Of a DNA stretch of 64,000 nucleotides, positions 11,729-24,100 are shown piece by piece; positions within the stretch are counted from its first letter, which is position 1; each line of letters opens with the position of its first letter. The notes beneath the pieces were generated by a model. It had not been told where the DNA came from and did no database searches. It saw only the letters and a program-made list of their open reading frames with translations. The stretch comes from Zonotrichia leucophrys gambelii (Eukaryota; Chordata; Aves; Passeriformes; Passerellidae). The DNA is taken from NCBI RefSeq assembly GCF_028769735.1, contig NC_088170.1, forward strand, positions 50,935,585 through 50,999,584. The letters run 5' to 3'. Made by a program: the position numbers and the translations under genes.

Positions 11729-14700
11729 GATACAATAAGTATACATTCAGGTAAGACAAAACTGGGAATGGAAGGAACTCTCCTTCTTCATTTAGGCCTA
11801 AATTCCAAATTTAGTCAAGAAAAGGGAGAGAGTTATGTTATGAAATAATTGTACTACAGTCTGGGATACTCAAGGTAGAATCAAGCCTGCTCCTCACTTG
11901 GACTTTAATCAGCCTTTAAGAAACCCAGGTTCCTCTTTTGACCATGATCCAAGCTGTTGTCAGTTTTTTGCCATGTTCTGATAAAAGATGGGCAAACTGT
12001 GCCTATAGATACCCAAGCTGTAGTATTATCACTTACACCTCAGTGTCTTATATTTAGATATGAGAAATTTGCTACAGTCTTGATTCCTTATTTCAGCTAT
12101 GCTGAAGTTCAGCATTACTCTGTCCAGTCATCAGTTTGTGTCTTCCAATTCCTTTTTGGGGTTCATATTAATATTTAAAAAATATAATAAAAATTAAAAA
12201 AAAAGTCATGTTACAATTAATTGTTTTCTTATTACAACCCTGCATTTATTTACTTCAGCATAAAAACAACTTTACTGACATCATCTTCTCTGAATGTTAG
12301 AAGCCAAAAGGAGATCTCTATTAGTTCACATTTTGGTGGAAATTTTGCATTTATCTTAACATGGATTTTTTTGTTAGTTTTTCCATTAAACTATGTTCAA
12401 TCATTCTGAGATTCTTCATTATGTTAGATTTGCCCAGTTAGACTCAGCTAGCCTCAATAATTTTGCATTCTCTTTATCTCTTCCACTTCTTTATTCACTG
12501 GCTCTTCCAGGTCAGCAGTTAGCATTCACCCTCATTATTCCTCCAAGGCTTTCAGGGTAGGTGCATTTTAACCTACTTCTCTTGCTTTCTCCTGAGCTAC
12601 CATTGATCTTTTTGTGTCACCTGGCGTCCTCAGCATCTCTCCTGCCACCTCCCGAGCAGCAGGTTCATTAAGCATTGGAGGCTCCTGACAAGCAGTGTGC
12701 TCTGCAGAGTGTAACCCCAGAGACCATACAGGTGTGGGAGCAGCAGAGCTCCAAGGCCCATGTTTGCTGTGTTTAGGGGAGGATAAAGTGAAGGCAAGAA
12801 CGCTGCAAGAAGTAGTTACAAAACCAAATAACCACACACACCAAACACCACCCCTGTTCCTGAGTCACATGTGATGCTCCTTGAGTTCAGCAGCTTCCAA
12901 GACTGCCAGGAGCTCATTAAAGTCAGGAAACTGTGACAGCAAGAAGTGATAGAGGTGAGCACAGCAAGCGGTAACCTGGAGAAATGAGCTCAGAGGTGGC
13001 TGAAGTAGGGATTATTAATAGCCCTCTGAGAGAGTGAGATGTCGCCTTTCAAATAAACTCTTGTAGTAAAAAGGTAGAAGCAGGGTTGGTATAAACACAT
13101 GTACAACATTTGACTTGAAAGAATGTCCTGTAAGCACTGTGTTTGAATCACTCTTTCAGCTATTTAGTGTTTCTTTGGGATTTTTTTTTATCACTATATG
13201 GTTTGTTTTAAAACTTTGAATTTTTTTCTTACAAAATTTTGCCCTTTAAATTAAGGAGGCTATTTAAATGCTGACAATTAGCTTAATTGAAGTGAAAACT
13301 GAGAAGATTCTGTGAGAAAAAAATTTCCCTGGTGAGCCCTGTGAAAAACAGGTTTAAAAGACAGGATTAGAAGTAAGTATTCAAAACATCCAGGAAATGT
13401 GGCCTAGCAGGACAAAGTATTGCACATGTTAGAGCTCTCATTTTAAAGTGCTGCAAAACTTTAAAACCTGCTCAGATTACGTTTATCAAAACTACAGGAG
13501 AAGTCTTTGTTTGAAAGAAATTGTGAGTCTGTCCTGGGATGGCTGAAAGACTTGTACCTGTGATGGGAAGAATGACGCTCAAAAATTCCAGATCTCTTAA
13601 TTTTGCAGACCCAAATATGATGGTTATTATTATTTTTGCATTCAAATTTTACCTTAAAGAGAGATAACATTACGAAATCAAACTGAATGGCTGAATGGGC
13701 AGAGAAATTTTCAAAAATATTTCAGCTTAGATGATCAATATAGAACTGAAACCAGCAAATATTTTAAGTGAAAAGGAGTCAAAATGGACTCAGGAGGCAC
13801 ATCAAAGTGTTTGTCACATATGCATTTATTGAACTGCAAAAGCTGTGGTCTTCCCCATAGCTGATGTACAACCAGACTTTGCAGAGTGGTTAAAAAACCC
13901 AGAAAACTGAGTGCCAAGGAGCAGTCTGTAAGCAGAAGTTGCATCGTGGGCTCTGTATAGAAGCAATGCCCTTGTGTTGCTGATGTGATGGCAATTGTAC
14001 TGGGATGATAAAATAAACTGAAATAAAAAATCTACCCACAACTATAGGCAATAGAAACTCACAAGCCATGAGGAGGTTAATTATTTTCTTTTTCTCAATA
14101 TATTAATTATTTTCTCCATTATTTGGGATATACAAGAAGACAGTTGCTGAATTGAAATTCAGCTTTTCAATAGTTCTGTTTTAGGGATTATAATTTAAGT
14201 GAGTAGACCATGAATTTTTTCATTGTGTTTTCCCAGGTTGTTTCAGTCTTAGTCTGACAGGAGAAGTTCTCTTTCTTGCTCCAGCATTAAAACAATGTGA
14301 ATCGTTGGCTTGATTTTTCCTCTAAAAGCAGTTGAGAATGCTGTTCAAGCCAGGCTCATGAAGAATTTGGATAGCAAGATGTAAGTAGTTATTCTGCAGC
14401 TAAACTTTGGCAGAAAATGAGATTACTCTTGAGGGCCAACACTTAAAAGGTGAGCTGGGTTATCACTTAACAATGCAGCAATTTCTCCTCACCTTCATCA
14501 GTTCATCTACCAAGAGGTAAAACTTTACTGAACTCAGGCTGATGTGGTGTAGCAGATGGATTTGGCACATACTACTACTGCAGTTTTAAAGTTCAGAATA
14601 AAATCTCTGGAGAAAGAGGTCTAGAAATAAATGAGAGTCATTTCAGACAGGGGAGAAAATGCAAGTTAATGAATGAAAAGCTGGGGCAAAGTAAAATAAA

Positions 14701-17201
14701 TGCATTACTTCCATCAGAGCTGGAGGTATGATGGCTGTACACAATCCCTGTATGTCCTGATTGTGAGATATGAAGTCTTTTTGGTTTGGAATGGAATTTA
14801 CTCAATATTGTGAAGCACATGTTTAACAAGGAAGTGGTATCTGGCAGAGGATGAGAATGGCAAGGAACATGACTTTTCCTGCTTACAGTGGATGTTAATT
14901 ACCTTGCTGTTGGAGTAATTAAGGAACAGTGTTACACAACTGGATTAGATTTGTTGGGTTTGATGAAGTTTCTCTTTCTGCTCACACGGTGCAGTTTATT
15001 TCTGAGCAGGGTATGAAATGCAGGGCACCAGACTGGCTATGGTACAAAATAAGGCCAGTGTTTCACAGAGTTGCTAATTTGTGTCCTGGCTTTGAGCACA
15101 CTTAAGAACATGCTCACAGAAAGTAGATTTGTCAGATTTTGGTATTATCCCCAAAGCTGACAAAATAATCTGTGTTTAAAATAAGGGAGGGCACCTCCCA
15201 GAACAGAAAAGGAATGAAAAAATCTGACCCATGATCATCTCCTACTCCCAATTATGATGCCATTCAAACAAATTAATACAATAGTTCACAGCAGAGATAG
15301 CAGATTAATAGTAATTAATAGTATTAATAGCAGATTAATACTGTAGTTCACAGTACAGATTGAGGCAAACTGCCTTGTTTTGTTGTTGGTTGTGCTAATT
15401 TATTTTTCTTATTTTAACTTAATACCAAGGCTACTAGACAGCTGGTCAAATGACAGCACTAACAAGCCATTGTTCTGAAAAGTCAGTAAGAATTAATTAC
15501 AGAAGTTTTCTTTGGTTTGGCCATACAGATACTGACTATGCTACTTGATTTGTCTGGTACAAGTATCATGTACCTGCATGAATTATTATATTTTGGAGAG
15601 ATCTTCTCTAAATGCATAACAACAGGTGACCTTTTTATAAAGTCTTTGTTTTCTACAGAGATATTGTACAGAAAAAGCACTGAGAATGGCCTCTAGAAAA
15701 ATTACTGTTGCACAAAGACACTTGTTTTGATCTCTGCATGAGACTATATAAATAGTTCAAACTTTTCTAAAGACTTTTGTGTCTTACTATTTTGTCATCT
15801 TTTGTCCTCTACTGCCAACTCTGCATCCCCTCTATTTCTCTTGCTCTGTCTTATGGGCTCTGAAGACACGATAGTTTTCAGGAGAGGAGCATTACTAATG
15901 GAAGGCAATTTGGGGGACTTTAATCTCCATCTGTGTCTGTTGCAGTAACCTTCATGTGTGCCACGGCATGCCCTAAAATTAATGTCACCTCTGTAATATA
16001 GTTCTAAATGTTAGACTGGGAGAATTTCTGTGTTTAGGGCACAGTGTGATCAATCTGTAACACATCCAAAAGAACTGGTGTATCTTGGTGTGAGGAATTC
16101 TCTATTTCTGAGACAAGAGGGATTAGCTAAACCTGCACAGGTTTGGTTTCTTCCATGAAAAATGTGAGAGGACAGTAGATAGCAGCTGTGCTGTATTTCC
16201 TGACATTGTTTTGGTTGCCAACTTCTGCTTAAGCAAAGTTTTGTAAATGGTTTATTTTTCAGCTCAACTGTAGTCATGACAAGGTATCAGCAAACCCATG
16301 AAAAATAATAAATTTAAAAAAAAGAGAAAAAAAATCAATGTATATGAAATATTACTTCAATTCAGCAATTGCCAACTCTTGTCAATATCAGAAGAATAAA
16401 ACAAGATATCATTAAGGCCTTTTCAGATCTTAGCAAACTGGGTTTTATACCTCACAGTATCTTAACATCCACTGAGGTTTAAAGACACTGAAGTAAGTAG
16501 GAAATAAAAATTTATTTTAAATGTTGTCCTTTTACTTTCCTTTTTTTCTTAATTTTATTTTGTTTTGGCTGGGCTTTTTTTTTTTTGTTTCAAGATCTGA
16601 GGAGAAAAATACATCAAAGAGAATGAAGTGATTCTTTTGGCCATCTACATTTTTAAAGAATTTTACTTATTCAAGGTTATACCAACATCTTGAAGCATCA
16701 TTGGCTGATATGTAACTGGCAGATGCTTCAACAACTGGAACTGGTGATAAGTTCAGCTACAGTTCCACTCCAATATTTTATTTGTAGTATTTCACACCTC
16801 ACACTGTGACTGTAACACATATGCTGAGCATACCATGATGGACTTGATATTATTTAATGTGTAAGTGTGCTGCACCAAAGAATAATATGTCACTTAACTG
16901 CCTACCTGTCAAATTGTTTTATTTATTAATTCTGTTCACAGCACAGTGTGGAAGTATTATGTAAGTTTTATGGTCATCCTTTCCCCACTGAGCATCTGAT
17001 GACTGTGCATACTCACATAATGTTTGACACCCAGTGGCAGTGTACAGATTACATAGAGTAACAGAAAACATTCAGGTGACTTTCCCATTGTTTCTACACT
17101 AGGTTTATGTGATTGAGGTAACTTCTGTTACAATAAAAAAAAAAAGTAATGGTCAATTCCCACTGGAAAAAACCTTGTTGAGGTATTTTACAGACACAGA
17201 G
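11729..17201. other. AT-rich single-copy DNA, no gene seen
   Basis: Contains short AT runs (12170-12205, 16310-16330, T run near 16571-16588, A run at 17135-17145) and a small imperfect duplication at 15276-15361. A block at 12560-12840 is GC-richer and open for 89 codons on the minus strand without a recognisable domain. No RNA gene seen. Confidence 0.5.
15276..15361. repeat. Imperfect direct repeat around a TTAATAG cluster
   Basis: ATACAATAGTTCACAG at about 15276 recurs as ATACTGTAGTTCACAG about 60 bases later. Between them AGCAGATTAATA occurs twice and TTAATAGTA-like steps recur. It looks like a small local duplication. Confidence 0.6.
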
Positions 17202-18146
17202 TGCTAAGGTTTGGCATTTTGGTAGAAGAGAATGGATTTGACAGCAATGGACCAGGGCAAAGTTTTGTTCCAGGGAGGCTGCAGGGGAGGCCAGAAGGTG
17301 CCTCCTTCATGTCACAGTTTCAGCTGATTCCAAGACAGAGCCTCCACTGCAAAGGCTGAGCCCGTCAGCGATCCTGGTAATGCCTGTGATAATGTATGTA
17401 AGAAAGGACAAAAAAGGCTATTCAACAGCTGCTGGGGGAAAGGAGTGAGAATGTGTGAGAGGAACAGCCCTGCAGACACCAAGGTCAGCGAAGGAAGATG
17501 GGGAGGCAGGAGGTTCTCCAGGCCCCAGAGCTGGGATTCCCCTGGTGCAGCCCATGGGGAGGCAGCTGTGCCCCTGCAGCCCAGGGAGGAGCAGGGGGAG
17601 CAGAGATCCACCTGCAGCCCTGGAGGAGCCCAGCCCAGAGCAGGGCAGTGAACCCTGAAGGAAGCTGCAGGGTCCCACCAGGAGCTGTGTCCCCATAGAG
17701 AGGAGCCCAGGCTTGCTGGCAGGACCTGTCACCTTGTGGGGGGTGTCACACTGGAGCTGGCTGGGAGAGAATGAATCCTGAGGGAGGGTCCCCACACTGG
17801 AACAGGGGAAGAGCATGAGGAGGAATGTGCTCCAGGAACAGTGTTCTGAACTAACCACAACCTCCTTTCCTGCTCAGGAAATGAAGGAGGTTGAAGAGTT
17901 GGAAGTGAAGGTGTTTTTAGATTTGTTCTTATTTTTCATTGCCTTACTCTTATTTAGTGGCAATAAATTAAATTACTTTCCCTAAGTCAAGTCTGCTTTG
18001 CCCATGATGGCAATTGCTGAGCAATCTCTCCCTGTCCTTACCTCAACCCATGTTTGTTATATTTTCCTCCCTTTGTCCTGTTAGAAAAGGGAAGTGATAG
18101 AGTGGCTTGGTGGCCGGCTGGGGCCAGCCAAAGTCATCCCACTGCA
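17202..18146 (+). mobile_element. Avian ERV LTR (probable solo LTR, about 0.95 kb)
   Basis: The sequence follows an avian endogenous retrovirus LTR pattern I recognise from memory: an early block around 17230-17290 (GACAGCAATGGACC), a GC-rich run of repeated GGAGCAG / CCTGCAGCCC / GAGGAGCCCA phrases at 17500-17830, a polyadenylation signal AATAAA at 17962-17967, then a U5-like end with GCCCATGATGGCAATTG, CTCTCCCTGTCCTTACCTCA and AGTGATAGAGTGGCTT. The right edge is placed at a CA near 18146. The left edge is uncertain by tens of bases, and I found no target duplication. No gag, pol or env lies beside it. The 146-codon minus-strand frame inside is a shadow of the GC-rich repeats. Confidence 0.75.
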
Positions 18147-21100
18147 GTGGTTTTATGATGCACCACAATGTCTTCAATGTACTTAATGGTGGGTGTAGCT
18201 CTATCCTCTGCAAAACTGGGCACCATGGCACCTAGAAATGTCTTGTTTGGTACAGAATGTACTGCACTGCCTCACTCTCTGACAAAGAGTTTGCTGGGCA
18301 TATTTTTTCTGTTGTAAAATAAGTGGAATTTATGACATACTACCAGTTACACTTTAGTGAAACTGTCTGCTTCATTGCCTCCTGAATGACTGTATTTTCC
18401 CTGTGGCAGCAGACATTTCCAGAGACCTGATTCTGAGTAAGAGACTTTTGCATTACACTGTGTTATGTAGGGTGACATTTCCTACTGAGAGCAGGTGACA
18501 TTTAAAGATCCCAGTCCTGCACAAATTTACAATTGTGCTTGTTTTTTAGACCACTTAAGTGAGACTAACTTTGAAAAGTTAAAAAGGTGGAGAAGGCCCT
18601 GAGGAACAGAGTCTACTTCAGTAATTATTGAATACAAGTTCAAAACTTGCAATAGGCAGTAACCTAGAGCAACAGATTGCTGCTGGTGGTAAAATAATTG
18701 CGCTGTGTCTGACTAATCTCAAAGTTTTAGAAATCTGTGGAGCTGCTACAATTGAGAGAGGGCTCGAGTTGTGGGGTGGTAAGCAGTGTTCTAGTGTTCT
18801 GTACCAGGGCAGTACTTGAGACTCACTATAAGAAATCCTCATGCTGCAAAAGTCCAAAATTATCAAAATTGTCTAATATTTCTGAGACCTTGGGAATGAT
18901 ATGGGTTTCCATGGGAAGATGCCACCAAGACCTTTTCCACTCTATTACTTTTCATAATCACTTTATATGACTTTACATCTTTTCCATAATTAGCTGCCAC
19001 TGAAAACTTTAAAAAGATTATTCTAAATGCTTGATTGTGCCTTTTATCCGGCACTTCTGTCAGTCTCCCTTAAAATTTTAATAAGTCACACAAGACATGA
19101 GAATGAGAGAAAAAATTTATCTACTAACAGATTTTGACAAACTGAAATATGTCATTTTTCATTCTAGATGTAGATGCCAACATCTCATCTCTGTTATCTT
19201 AGGATCTATTAAGCTCAGAAAACAGAAATATTTCCAGATTTGCAAGGGTTTGATACATCTGTGATTAGCCCTCATGGTTCATGGGATACCAGATGTGAAG
19301 TCTGTCCTCCATCCAAGTCACTGCCTCTGTCCCAATGTCTGCTGGCAATCTGTAATGAAAGGAGCCATTGACAGAATTTGGACAGTAACCTCCAAACCAG
19401 AGTGGCTGGAAAAGTGCCATCAAGTGCTTCTGTCCTCTCTGTCCTGGATTAAGAGACTGATGAGTCTTAATTTCTTCCTGAGGTGCCTTCTGAAATGAAA
19501 ACTGATGGTGCTATCAGCTCAGTATGTTACACTGGGCATGCTCAAACTAACCTGGCTTCCAGAAACTGTCAGATTAGGGGACACAAGTGTTTTTGTAGAA
19601 AGGATTATTGGAAAGAGAAATCTAAAGTAGTGACAGCCAAGCTTGGTCTCTGTCATGCTTCCTGGGGTTGACTACTGGACCCTCAGTATCCAGTATTTGT
19701 GTTAATTGGTGAAATTTTTGGAAGAAAAAAAACTGAATTAGCTGTCTTTTTCATTCTAGTTTGTTTATTACGATATAAAGAAAAGTAATTTCATTTATTA
19801 GTTCTAACTTCTGTGCATGCTGAAACTCCCAAATTCCCTAAAAGTTCTTGTTATAGCAGAAGGTGACCATACAATTGAGAAATTGTTACATGTCATTGGC
19901 ATGTAATGGATCATATCTGGTTGCCTATATGGCATTGAAAATGACTTGGTGGTTTATTTTAGTCACATTTGCTCTTTTTTTACTGTTAGGTTATATATTG
20001 ACAGGAAAGATTTCCCTTGTGTAGCAGATAGTACAATTCTAGCTGAAATAATGGGTAAAAGCTTGTAAAATTTGTGTTGGATTAACTTCTCATCGAGAGA
20101 AGTATAAGACAGATTTTCATAGGTTGGGTAAGCACTCCTTTTGACCCTGTGATTATTCACTGTTTATGACTCTTCTCTGAGTAAAGGACTAAAATGAGTT
20201 TGAAAAAACATGTCAAGCCTCAAATCAGAATGGGTCCAAACATCAAAATTCTGAAATATTTTAGAGGAATTACCACTGACACATTTCTAACTAGGATGGC
20301 CAGAGATTAATTTGGTATGAATCTGCATGTACTAAGTATTTGAAGTAGCTTTTTAATTCAGCAAAGTTTAAAGACAGATATCTAAAAAGCACTAGTGTAG
20401 ACACTGTTTCCAGTAAGCATCCAGTGAATGTTTTTGAAGGCATGTAATACAGAATGAACTACAGCAGAAGCATGAGTCAGCTGGAGTGATGTATTTGAAG
20501 AAAAGTTTTGTTGACAACCAGAACAAATGGCCACATCAGCCTTGGCCTTTCATATCAGCTCAACAGCATTAAGTTTCAAAGCCTTACAAATTGGGCAAGG
20601 GTAAGTATATTGGTTGTCATGACCACCATTTTGGACAGTGTTGGTTGTTCCTTGACAGATGCTGGTAAAGCAGCAGGGGACCATCTTATTAACATTAATT
20701 TTAACAGCTCTGCACAGCTTAGCACACCTTATGCAGTGCTGAAGAGACTGGGGACTGTGTGTTGAGCTCAATCCTCCTCTGATGAAAACCTGTGTGAGAA
20801 ATGGGTACTTTGAATGCAAAATTCTAATATTGTTATTTTTCCTATTATATTTTGTAGTGACACTTGTATTTTGTAAATTTTCCTAGGATTTTCCTTCTAA
20901 TTCCTGTTGTGTTGCCTTTTTTTGTTTGATGGATGGTTGATTTTACATTGTTTTTTTCCTGTTAAAGGAAAGGTAATCTTTAAAGTCAGGTGGAAGCCTG
21001 TGGGCTTATTTTGAAAGAAGTTCCCCTCTTGGGGGTATTATTAAGGACACATAGAAGCTGTGTTTTCTGAATTCTTACTTGAAAAATTCTGTAAGTATGG

Positions 21101-24100
21101 TAGATTCTATGGCATTGTCCCTATACTTAGGTGTTTAACACAGCTCCACCAGTTCTTCAGATGAAATTCCTAATCCCTAATGATCAAAAGTCATTCTCTT
21201 CCCTTGCTCTTGTAGCCACAGTGATTTATATTCCTGGCTGATCATAGTCCTGTTTCAACAGAAAATAAGGTCATCTCCTATATGGATTTCAATCCCAGGC
21301 AAGGGGCTCACCTTCTCCTGAGGTGAGTGCTCCATCCAGTTGTCTGTTATGGCAAAGGTGAGCAGTACCAGTATGACCTACAGGTTTGTCTTGTGAAAAT
21401 CCAGGTGCCAAATCACCAGGTGTCTTGGCATTTTGCCCCACACACACGGTGGGCAGCTGGGGACCTGAGCTCTCAGTGCTGCACCTTCCTAGCCCTGTGC
21501 CTGGTGCTGCCTCCTGGCTGACTGCTCAGAGGGTCTCATTTTCTGCACTGGCTGAAAGGGAGAAGTGCCATAAGTATGGGGGTTTCTGTTTAAACTTGAG
21601 ATGTCTTTTCTGTCACACGCTCATCAGCCACGCCCTTCTGTTGATGGGTGAAGTTTGTATTTCTGCCTTTGATTTCTGTAGTGTTTAAAGTATTAAAAAA
21701 GATGTAATGGGAAAAGGGAATTTTTACATTTCATTTCAATGAAACCTACTGTTTTTCCCATCTCTTCACACTGCCAATGGCATATGTGGCCTCTTACAAC
21801 CTTGTTTACTTCTTATTTTGACAAGTGCTCTCTGCTTTGCCAATCAGCTTCTTTTTAGCTGTCTGCTTTTTCAGTTTAATGGAAAGTCAGCTTGCTATGT
21901 GGAGATCATTAAATTTGTTCTTTCTTACGTTTTTTCTTCCCTTGCTCTCCCCATTTCTTTGACATGAGAGAACTTTGCGGAAGGCTTTTGCAAAAGCATC
22001 AAAACTTCAACCAATTTATTTACTTGTTTATAAAAATTCAAATAAAAAGAATATGCTATATACAGTAGCTTAAAACAATCTTAATGATAAAGAAATGTAT
22101 GCAGACATCTCCCCCTCCCAATGTGCTTTCAAGACTCTGTACTCTCTGAACTTGATGGTTGCCAAGGTGAATGTTTGTCACCTTCTATGTAATTTTTTCC
22201 CTCTTTGATTTTATATGTTTTTTTTCAGCTGTTAAATTTCTGTGTCTTCTCTGTCATAGACGTCTCGGGAATCAAGCTAACCCTTTGATGACTTTCTGCC
22301 TGCTCTTTAAAATTCAGAGCTACGTGACTTTTTTTGCATTAATGGTAATTTCTTAAGTGACTATGAATATTAAGTCCTGTAACAAGCCACCTTTAAGAAT
22401 AGCTACATTGTTCCAAAATTAATTTTGTTTTACTTTGTTTACTTGTTAAGTTGTATATTTTTTCTTCCTTTATTAAAGTAGATTTCTAATACTTTGAACT
22501 CTATAGTAAAATATCATATACAGGGAAAGGCAAACTTAATTGTCTTGACATAGATTGCTGATGGGGACAATGAGGGCTCTGGCAACTCAGCTCATGTTTA
22601 CTCCAACATAAGTTGGGAGCACAAACTGTCATTTAAGATGTCCAACATCCCAGGCATCTCAATAGCTCTACTGAGTGTTCATGTTATTTGAGACACATTT
22701 AAAACCTGATCTTACATGCACCAGGGAGTCAACAGGAAACTGTAATGAAACTTGAGTGCCCAGAAATGTAGAAGTAAACCTATATAGAAGGATATGCAGG
22801 ATTAGAGTGCTGCAAGTGCACAAGGCAGATTTTGAGTATCTATTAAATTCTATTTGGCTTGCTATTCTTGTTTGCTCTTTTCCCATGATTTACTGAAAAC
22901 ATTACTATACCATACACAGGTGCAAGCTGAAAGTTCTCTAAGAGAGTAAAGTTCAATTGAAATTTGAATTCTCTAGTTTGAAAATATTTCATTTTATTAT
23001 TTTTACATATGCCTTTTTATATAATGAGAAATGTAATCAGCAGGCAGTGTTGGTTGAAATGTGATTGTTTGTCATATTAAACCTAAATGATTCATTTTGA
23101 GACAGGTGTCTGCCTCATGAATTTTTGATCTGTTTCTTGAAAGATATTTTCCTGATTGATTTCATTGAGACCCAGATTTGAAATTCATTTTTTCTCATGT
23201 AAGTTAAGTATTCCTATCCCTGCACCACTTGTCTGCTCCAGGACAAGGCAAGGATTCTGCCTTTCCTTTCACCCCCTTTTACTTTCATTTCTTACCTTGT
23301 TGAAGAGAGAAAAAATTGAATTTAGGTTTGCATGAAATCTCATTTTCCATTGGTAATTTACCAAGCAACACATGAACTGCATTTCTCCCTTTCCTGAACT
23401 CCTCATGCAATTCACCGGTGGCTTTGGCAACTACACAAGAAATGCAACACAAAGTGGACTTAAGTCTTAGATTTTTTTTTTTTTCCAGAGAACATTAGCA
23501 TTCAGATTTAGCCTGACTATGCTAGCTTTTGCTCTTGAGTTATCAACACATTTAAAAATCTTCAAGCCTTCCCATTGAAATTTTTGTGGGCTCAGGCAAT
23601 ATTTGTTTATCACAAATCTTTATAATGTGAACACAAATGGAGGTAGTGTTTTAGTGCTGCCTTTTTTTTTTTTTAACAAATTTATTCAGTGAAGAGGGAA
23701 TTCATTAACAGCTTTAGGGGATTTTTTGTTTGTTTGATTAGGAGTTTGTCCTATGCTTTGCTCTTCTGACTGTAAGAAACAGTCGGGTACAGGGACAGTG
23801 CAGACCAAGCTTCTCAAGACAGCATAAACAGAATTGAAGCTTAAACCTGGTTTTATTCTTCTCACACTTGTTCCTCTCCAGCATGCCTGCAGTGTTCCTG
23901 TGGCACTTCAAAGCCAGCTTGTACTTGTGCCCCTTTTTACCTGTAGCACAAGGGTACATAGCAGGGATTTGAGATGGTCTTACAATATTTTAGACCCCAC
24001 ATTTCTTACCTCAAAGTTTCAAGGGAAAGAGAGGATTCAGTGGAGACTAGTAGAATTTTTACATGCTGCAAATCACTTCTTGGTGTCTGGTTACCTGGTT

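Noticed and set aside
17418..17858. 146-codon minus-strand frame with P/S/G-rich composition
   Set aside because: Antisense of the GC-rich repeated phrases in the 17.2-kb LTR. GC-rich DNA has few stops.
17202..18146. Pairing the separate LTRs as the two ends of one full ERV
   Set aside because: The five LTRs differ in sequence type or carry their own flanking duplications, and no gag, pol or env lies properly between any two.
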